A stretch of DNA of 64,000 nucleotides, from positions 27,050-91,049 of the forward strand of contig NZ_JANTHX010000005.1 of NCBI RefSeq assembly GCF_024752305.1. The letters are read 5' to 3'. This DNA is from Protaetiibacter mangrovi (GTDB lineage Bacteria > Actinomycetota > Actinomycetes > Actinomycetales > Microbacteriaceae). The translations under genes were made by a program, and so were the position numbers. Of the stretch, positions 59,927 through 64,000 are shown piece after piece. The notes below the pieces were generated by a model. The model was not told the origin of the DNA. It saw nothing but the letters and a program-made list of their open reading frames with translations, and did not search any database. Each line of letters begins with the position of its first letter. Position 1 is the stretch's first letter.

Positions 59927-61423
59927 ATGGCTGCTGAGATCCTCGACCACTGGGTGGGCGGTGCCGTCTTCGCGGGCGCCTCCACGCGCACCGCGCCCGT
60001 CTACGACCCCGCCAAGGGCGTCGTGCAGAAAGAGGTGCGGCTGGCCTCCGCCGCGGATGTCGACCACGCGGTCGCCACCGCGAAGGCGGCGTTCCCGGCG
60101 TGGGCCGAGGCGAGCTGGGCGAAGCGCCAGCAGGTGCTGTTCGCGTTCCGCGAGATCCTCAACGCCCGCAAGTCCGAGCTCGCGGCGATCCTCACCGCCG
60201 AGCACGGCAAGGTCACCTCGGATGCGCTCGGCGAGATCGCGCGCGGCCTCGAGGTCGTGGAGTTCGCGTGCGGCATCCCGCACCTCGCGAAGGGCGAGTA
60301 CTCGGAGAACGTCTCGACCGGCGTCGACGTCTACTCCCTCAAGCAGCCGCTCGGGGTGGTCGGCATCATCAGCCCGTTCAACTTCCCGGCGATGGTGCCG
60401 ATGTGGTTCTTCCCCGTCGCGATCGCGGTCGGCAACGCGGTCGTGCTGAAGCCGTCCGAGAAGGACCCGTCGGCCGCGATCTGGATGGCCGAGGCCCTCA
60501 AGGAGGCCGGCCTGCCCGACGGCGTGTTCAACGTCGTCAACGGCGACAAGGAGTCGGTCGACGCGATCCTGAACCACGCCGACATCGCATCCGTATCGTT
60601 CGTCGGCTCGACCCCGATCGCGAAGTACATCTACGAGACCGCGTCGGCGAACGGCAAGCGCGTGCAGGCCCTCGGCGGCGCGAAGAACCACATGCTCGTG
60701 CTGCCCGACGCCGACCTCGACCTGGTGGCCGACTCGGCCGTGAACGCGGGCTTCGGCTCGGCCGGCGAGCGCTGCATGGCGATCTCGGTCGTGGTCGCCG
60801 TGGAGCCCGTCGCCGACGAGCTCATCGCGAAGATCTCGGAGCGGATGTCGGGCCTCACGGTCGGCGACGGCACCCGCGGCTGCGACATGGGCCCGCTCAT
60901 CACGAAGGAGCACCGCGACAAGGTCGCGGGCTACCTCGACGTGGCCGTCGCGGACGGCGCGGAGCTCGTGGTCGACGGCCGCGGCATCGAGGTCGACGGC
61001 GACGCCGACGGCTTCTGGCTGGGGCCGACCCTCGTCGACAAGGTGCCCACCTCATCCGCCGTCTACCGCGACGAGATCTTCGGACCGGTGCTCTCGGTCG
61101 TGCGCGTGCAGTCGTACGAGGAGGGGCTCGAGCTCATCAACAACGGGCGCTACGGCAACGGCACGGCGATCTTCACGAACGACGGTGGCGCCGCCCGCCG
61201 CTTCCAGCGCGAGGTGCAGGTGGGCATGGTCGGCATCAACGTGCCGATCCCGGTGCCGGTCGGGTACTACTCCTTCGGCGGCTGGAAGGACTCGCTGTTC
61301 GGCGACACGAAGGCGTACGGCCCCGACGCCATCCACTTCTTCACGCGCCAGAAGGCCGTGACCTCGCGCTGGCTCGACCCGTCGCACGGCGGCATCAACC
61401 TGGGCTTCCCCCAGAACGGCTGA
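59927..61423 (+). CDS. mmsA: CoA-acylating methylmalonate-semialdehyde dehydrogenase
   Basis: A 498-residue NAD-dependent aldehyde dehydrogenase that converts methylmalonate or malonate semialdehyde plus CoA to propionyl- or acetyl-CoA, in valine, inositol or beta-alanine degradation. The catalytic Cys283 is in GSAGERCMA. NAD-binding landmarks are ISPFNFPAMVPMWFFPVAIA, KPSEKDPSA and FVGSTPIAKYIY; FGGWKDSLFGDTKAYG is near the end. MmsA is a special ALDH clade that lacks the usual general-base glutamate at the ELGGK position, and here the equivalent reads ALGGAKNH. No other valine or inositol genes are adjacent. Confidence 0.93.
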   Translation: MAAEILDHWVGGAVFAGASTRTAPVYDPAKGVVQKEVRLASAADVDHAVATAKAAFPAWAEASWAKRQQVLFAFREILNARKSELAAILTAEHGKVTSDALGEIARGLEVVEFACGIPHLAKGEYSENVSTGVDVYSLKQPLGVVGIISPFNFPAMVPMWFFPVAIAVGNAVVLKPSEKDPSAAIWMAEALKEAGLPDGVFNVVNGDKESVDAILNHADIASVSFVGSTPIAKYIYETASANGKRVQALGGAKNHMLVLPDADLDLVADSAVNAGFGSAGERCMAISVVVAVEPVADELIAKISERMSGLTVGDGTRGCDMGPLITKEHRDKVAGYLDVAVADGAELVVDGRGIEVDGDADGFWLGPTLVDKVPTSSAVYRDEIFGPVLSVVRVQSYEEGLELINNGRYGNGTAIFTNDGGAARRFQREVQVGMVGINVPIPVPVGYYSFGGWKDSLFGDTKAYGPDAIHFFTRQKAVTSRWLDPSHGGINLGFPQNG

Positions 61424-61428
61424 CCGCT

Positions 61429-61484
61429 CATCGTGCCGTAGACATGTCTATGGCACGATGGACACCCGCGCGCGGGTGTCCATC
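61429..61484. terminator. Two overlapping palindromes after mmsA
   Basis: Palindrome 1 (61429-61460) has arms starting CATCGTGCC and ending GGCACGATG, with 15 Watson-Crick pairs and one G-U pair around AGACATGTCT. Palindrome 2 (61457-61484) is a perfect 28-base palindrome centred on CGCGCGCG. They share bases 61457-61460, so they compete. Position between convergent genes suggests termination. Confidence 0.65.
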
Positions 61485-61540
61485 CGCAGCGAAGGATGTC
61501 TGACGCCCGGTCGAGGCGGTGCGAACCGCCCGGGAGTACG

Positions 61541-61753
61541 TCAGAGTTCGGCGTCGAAGCGGTAGGGCACGGTGGTCGGGCCGTCGTGCTCGCCGGTGTT
61601 CTCGGCGTCGCCCGCTCGGCGGTAGATGAGCTGTCCCTGCTCCCACGGCAGCACGAGCTCGTCGTCGATGGCGTCGAGCGTCGCCGCGTCGAGCGGGATG
61701 ATCTGCGTGTCGAGCGGGCCGCCGATCAGACGGCCCAGGATGGTGTCGGACAT
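61541..61753 (-). CDS. Small acidic hypothetical protein
   Basis: A 70-residue protein I do not recognise. It begins SDTILGRLIGGPLDTQIIPLD and contains LVLPWEQGQLIYRRAGD, predicted as a small beta-rich fold. It is acidic, without signal peptide or membrane segment. ATG 61753 has GGAGGAG directly upstream and a TAGGCT hexamer about 25 bases earlier, so expression is likely. The RFDAEL C-terminus lies 57 bases from the strong palindromes. A role cannot be assigned. Confidence 0.7.
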   Translation of the reverse strand: MSDTILGRLIGGPLDTQIIPLDAATLDAIDDELVLPWEQGQLIYRRAGDAENTGEHDGPTTVPYRFDAEL

Positions 61754-61774
61754 GACTCCTCCGTTTCGAGCGTC

Positions 61775-61780
61775 AGCCTA
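61775..61780 (-). promoter_or_regulatory. -10 hexamer TAGGCT of the small 70-residue gene
   Basis: On the minus strand TAGGCT predicts transcription near 61768 with a short leader carrying GGAGGAG. Confidence 0.5.
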
Positions 61781-61800
61781 CGCCGGGCGGGGCGCCGTGT

Positions 61801-62391
61801 TCAGGAGGCGACGGCGACCGCGGGCGGCACGGTGGTCGAGATGCGGATGCCGGCGAGCTCGGCGAGCTCGGGCAGGTCGATGGCGCCGTGGCGGTCGGCC
61901 GCGTGGATCATGATCGCCGCGCACGCCTCCGCATCGGCGACGGCGTCGTGGTGGGGGAAGTCCTCGAAGCCGGCGGCGAGGGCGACCGACGGCAGACGGT
62001 ACGAGTCGAGGTGGTAGGTCTTGCGGGCGAGCTGCAGGCTGCACATGTAGGAGTACGCCGGGGTGGGGAGGCCCGTCGCGGCGCACGCCGACTTGATGAC
62101 GCCCATGTCGAATCCGGCGTTGTGGGCGACCAGGATGTCGCCCCCCGCGAACTCCACGAGGTCGGGCAGCTGCTCGACCCAGCCGGGGGCGCCCAGCACG
62201 TCGTCGGCTCGGATGCCGTGGATGCGCGTGTTCCATTCGACGAAGTGGTCGTGACCCGGCGGCGGCTGGATGAGCCATCCGATGCGGTCGACGATCTGCC
62301 CGTCGCGCACCTTCACGAGGCCGACGGAGCAGGCGCTGGCGCTGGACCCGTTCGCGGTTTCGAAGTCGATCGCGGTGAAGTCCAGTGGCAC
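61801..62391 (-). CDS. DEDDh 3'-5' exonuclease (DnaQ-like)
   Basis: A 196-residue single-domain exonuclease of the DNA polymerase III epsilon type. The metal-binding acidic residues are Asp9 and Glu11 (AIDFETAN), the Asp in VAHNAGFD and the His/Asp pair in HHDAVADAEA (Exo I, II and IIIe motifs). The RIHGI motif binds the strand end. Such stand-alone proteins act in DNA repair or RNA turnover. GTG 62391 is six bases after a GAGAGT sequence; no clear ribosome site is present. Confidence 0.88.
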   Translation of the reverse strand: MPLDFTAIDFETANGSSASACSVGLVKVRDGQIVDRIGWLIQPPPGHDHFVEWNTRIHGIRADDVLGAPGWVEQLPDLVEFAGGDILVAHNAGFDMGVIKSACAATGLPTPAYSYMCSLQLARKTYHLDSYRLPSVALAAGFEDFPHHDAVADAEACAAIMIHAADRHGAIDLPELAELAGIRISTTVPPAVAVAS

Positions 62392-62476
62392 GTTCCGACT
62401 CTCGCACGGGGCACCGACAGCGGGGTCGGGGCGCGCCGGTGCGCGCGCATACGAGCCGGGGGCGGTGGGGATGCGA

Positions 62477-62513
62477 CGGGCCCGTCACCTGACGAGGTCT
62501 GGTGACGGGCCCG
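62477..62513 (-). terminator. Perfect 13-bp hairpin downstream of the 94-residue gene
   Basis: CGGGCCCGTCACC (62477-62489) pairs with GGTGACGGGCCCG (62501-62513) with an 11-base loop. It follows the stop codon of the minus-strand gene at 62537 by 23 bases. Confidence 0.75.
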
Positions 62514-62536
62514 ATGGTGGTTCCGCGAGCGCCCGC

Positions 62537-62821
62537 TCAGAAGAGACGGGCGACGATGCGCGCATGCTCGCGCTCCAGCTCGATGCGCGCCGCTTCGCGG
62601 TCGCGGTGCAGCAGGCTGCGCTCGAACGAGGTGGCGACGCGCTCGTGGCGGGCGAGTTCGCGCCCGGGGCGGCGGCCCCATCGGATGAGCGCCATGCCGA
62701 GGTGCAGCGCGGCGCGATCGACGAATCCGAGCCGACGCGCGACGAGCGCATGGGTGTCCGGGGTCTCGACCTCGTGAGGCGGTTGGGTGTGACGCACGGT
62801 CGGCGTCAGCGTGGTGTTCAT
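62537..62821 (-). CDS. Small basic hypothetical protein
   Basis: A 94-residue protein that I do not recognise. It has a Thr/Pro-rich N-terminus (about 1-25) and then a helical, strongly charged region: LGFVDRAALHLGMALIRWGRRPGRELARHER and a C-terminal REAARIELEREHARIVARLF. The segment LHLGMALIRWGRR could be an amphipathic membrane-surface helix. ATG 62821 is preferred over 62917, since upstream residues look like out-of-gene sequence. A perfect terminator hairpin follows. Role unknown. Confidence 0.65.
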   Translation of the reverse strand: MNTTLTPTVRHTQPPHEVETPDTHALVARRLGFVDRAALHLGMALIRWGRRPGRELARHERVATSFERSLLHRDREAARIELEREHARIVARLF

Positions 62822-62984
62822 GATCGGTGTCCTCGATGTGGTGGGTGTCGAGTCGGCCTGGTGGGCCGCTCGGAGGAGTGCCGCTCCTGGCGGCAAGGTA
62901 CCGACCACCACCGACATGCGGCGGGGTCGTAGACGGGACGAGATCGTCGGATGCGGACATCCGCCGATCGGGCTTCGAGAGCGT

Positions 62985-63007
62985 CGCCACCGTCACGGAC
63001 GGTGGCG
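62985..63007 (-). terminator. Perfect 10-bp hairpin terminator of the small 28-residue gene
   Basis: CGCCACCGTC (62985-62994) pairs with GACGGTGGCG (62998-63007) around a three-base loop. On the minus strand it starts nine bases after the stop codon of the small gene. Confidence 0.7.
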
Positions 63008-63016
63008 CAGAAACGC

Positions 63017-63103
63017 CTAGCCTTCCCGGACGATGAGGACGCCGACGAAGCCGGCGATGCGGGCGAACTGACGCCCACGGCGGGTGAACGGTGCGTTCAT
63101 CAT
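63017..63103 (-). CDS. Small 28-residue protein (basic N-terminus, hydrophobic C-terminus)
   Basis: A 28-codon frame from ATG 63103 to TAG 63017. AAAGGAG lies six bases upstream of the ATG. The N-terminal part reads MMNAPFTRRGRQFARIA and the rest is hydrophobic (GFVGVLIV) with a short RE-containing end. The arrangement suggests a short membrane-associated peptide. A -10 hexamer TAACGT lies about 50 bases upstream and a perfect hairpin follows the stop codon, so it has all elements of a single transcription unit. It could instead be a leader peptide. Confidence 0.6.
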   Translation of the reverse strand: MMNAPFTRRGRQFARIAGFVGVLIVREG

Positions 63104-63153
63104 GGCCGGCTCCTTTCGGTATCTGGTTGCGCCGCCTGTCGGCGCGGCTTGTC

Positions 63154-63159
63154 ACGTTA
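63154..63159 (-). promoter_or_regulatory. -10 hexamer TAACGT of the small 28-residue gene
   Basis: On the minus strand TAACGT predicts transcription near 63147, giving a leader of about 45 bases that ends with AAAGGAG. Confidence 0.45.
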
Positions 63160-63238
63160 GCGTCACCGAGGGAGCGGACGCAAGCATCCCGGGCGTGTCG
63201 CGGTCCACCGGGGGCGGATCGGCCCGATCGGACGCCGG

Positions 63239-63244
63239 TAGGCT
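63239..63244 (+). promoter_or_regulatory. -10 hexamer TAGGCT of ychF
   Basis: TAGGCT is eight bases before GTG 63253, which suggests a leaderless or nearly leaderless mRNA. Confidence 0.55.
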
Positions 63245-63252
63245 TGACCCCC

Positions 63253-64000
63253 GTGGCTCTCACCATCGGCATCGTCGGACTCCCCAACGTGGGCAAGTCG
63301 ACCCTCTTCAACGCCCTCACCAAGAACACGGTGCTCGCGGCGAACTACCCGTTCGCGACGATCGAACCGAACGTCGGCGTGGTGAACCTGCCCGACGAGC
63401 GGCTCGGCATCCTGGCGCAGATCTTCGGCAGCGAGCGCATCCTGCCCGCCACGGTGAGTTTCGTCGACATCGCCGGCATCGTGAAGGGCGCCTCGGAGGG
63501 CGAGGGGCTCGGCAACCAGTTCCTCGCGAACATCCGCGAGGCGGATGCGATCGCCCAGGTCGTGCGCGGCTTCGACGACGCGGATGTGGTGCACGTCGCC
63601 GGCGCCGTGAACCCGAAGGACGACCTCGAGGTCATCACGACCGAGCTCGCGCTCGCCGACCTGCAGACCCTCGAGAAGGCGATCACGCGTCTCGAGAAGG
63701 AGGTCAAGGGCAAGAAGGCGGATCCCGCGGTGCTGGATGCGGCGCTCGCTGCCAAGAAGGCGCTCGACGAGGGCACGCCGCTGTCGCGCGCCGCCGGCAT
63801 CGAGCTGGGCCTGCTCAAGGAGCTGGGCCTGATGACCGCCAAGCCGATCATCTACGTCTTCAACGTCGACGAGGCGGTGCTCACCGACGACACCCGCAAG
63901 GCGGAGCTCGCGGCGCTGGTCGCCCCCGCGAAGGCGGTGTTCCTCGACGCGAAGGTCGAGTCGGAGCTCATCGACCTCGACCCCGAGGACGCCGCGGAGC
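63253..64000 (+). CDS. ychF: Redox-regulated ATPase YchF (OLA1 family), 3' end cut by window
   Basis: The first 249 codons of a family that is usually about 360 residues. YchF is an Obg-like P-loop protein that binds ATP rather than GTP and associates with ribosomes. The N-terminus is TIGIVGLPNVGKSTLFNALTKN (G1, residues about 9-17), followed by ANYPFATIEPNVGVV, FVDIAGIVKGASEGEGLGNQFLANIREADAI and IYVFNVDE (G4-like region). The coiled-coil region with LEKAITRLEKEVKGKK is present. GTG 63253 fits the family N-terminus and the promoter. The TGS domain lies beyond the window. Confidence 0.96.
   Translation, partial: MALTIGIVGLPNVGKSTLFNALTKNTVLAANYPFATIEPNVGVVNLPDERLGILAQIFGSERILPATVSFVDIAGIVKGASEGEGLGNQFLANIREADAIAQVVRGFDDADVVHVAGAVNPKDDLEVITTELALADLQTLEKAITRLEKEVKGKKADPAVLDAALAAKKALDEGTPLSRAAGIELGLLKELGLMTAKPIIYVFNVDEAVLTDDTRKAELAALVAPAKAVFLDAKVESELIDLDPEDAAE

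Overview
The window is about 70% G+C by eye, uses many GTG starts, and carries a gene order that points to an actinobacterium of the family Microbacteriaceae: hisS-eno-ftsB-DUF501-subtilisin-ndh, greA-DUF4307, and xseA/xseB-DUF4245-carbonic anhydrase-fumC divergent from ispH. It is a chromosomal, mostly housekeeping stretch. I see no prophage, transposase, CRISPR array, rRNA or plasmid replication gene. The two ends are cut genes: mfd on the left and ychF on the right. No stretch above 300 bases lacks a feature.

Layout. 1-8.7 kb: end of mfd, a hexapeptide-repeat protein, CPBP protease, acyltransferase, MFS exporter, mazG, a CGNR zinc-finger regulator, an EamA transporter, and a divergent SDR/TetR pair with a shared operator. 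8.7-18 kb: an ABC-2 exporter pair, hisS, eno, the divisome protein FtsB, DUF501, a membrane-anchored subtilisin and NADH dehydrogenase 2. 17.6-24.6 kb: two paralogous MFS carriers flank a small regulatory island (MarR with double operator, VOC protein, a tRNA with UAA anticodon and a duplicated tRNA end, TetR). The second carrier is in an operon with a PLP enzyme and a sugar-lactone oxidase. 24.6-32.8 kb: a second ABC-2 exporter, LemA, a lipoprotein, a YcaQ-type DNA glycosylase and a four-gene ABC importer. 32.9-42 kb: AI-2E transporter, ilvA, an SRPBCC-ArsR pair, greA, DUF4307, hemolysin III, uppS, an aminotransferase and phoH2 with a structured leader. 42-48.7 kb: fumC, carbonic anhydrase, DUF4245, xseB, a flavin monooxygenase, xseA and ispH. 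48.8-64 kb: a sensor kinase with a kinase-like partner lacking catalytic boxes, fbaA, glpK, a TetR-controlled heterodimeric ABC exporter, rmuC, mmsA, a DEDDh exonuclease, several small genes and ychF.

Cross-cutting signals. Many genes look leaderless: a -10 hexamer (mostly TANNNT) ends exactly 6 bases before the start codon, so the start codon is the predicted first transcribed base. This fixes several start codons, and in three places the TAG stop of the upstream gene is itself the start of that hexamer. An intergenic palindrome of exactly 82 bp occurs three times. Separate palindromes mark terminators and operators.

Nothing here is an obvious new multi-gene defence or mobile system. The leads most worth testing are the phoH2 leader RNA, the 82-bp repeat family, a 28-codon small gene with its own promoter and terminator, the sensor kinase with an exact 14-codon duplication beside a pseudokinase-like partner, and the tRNA locus with a duplicated 3' end.
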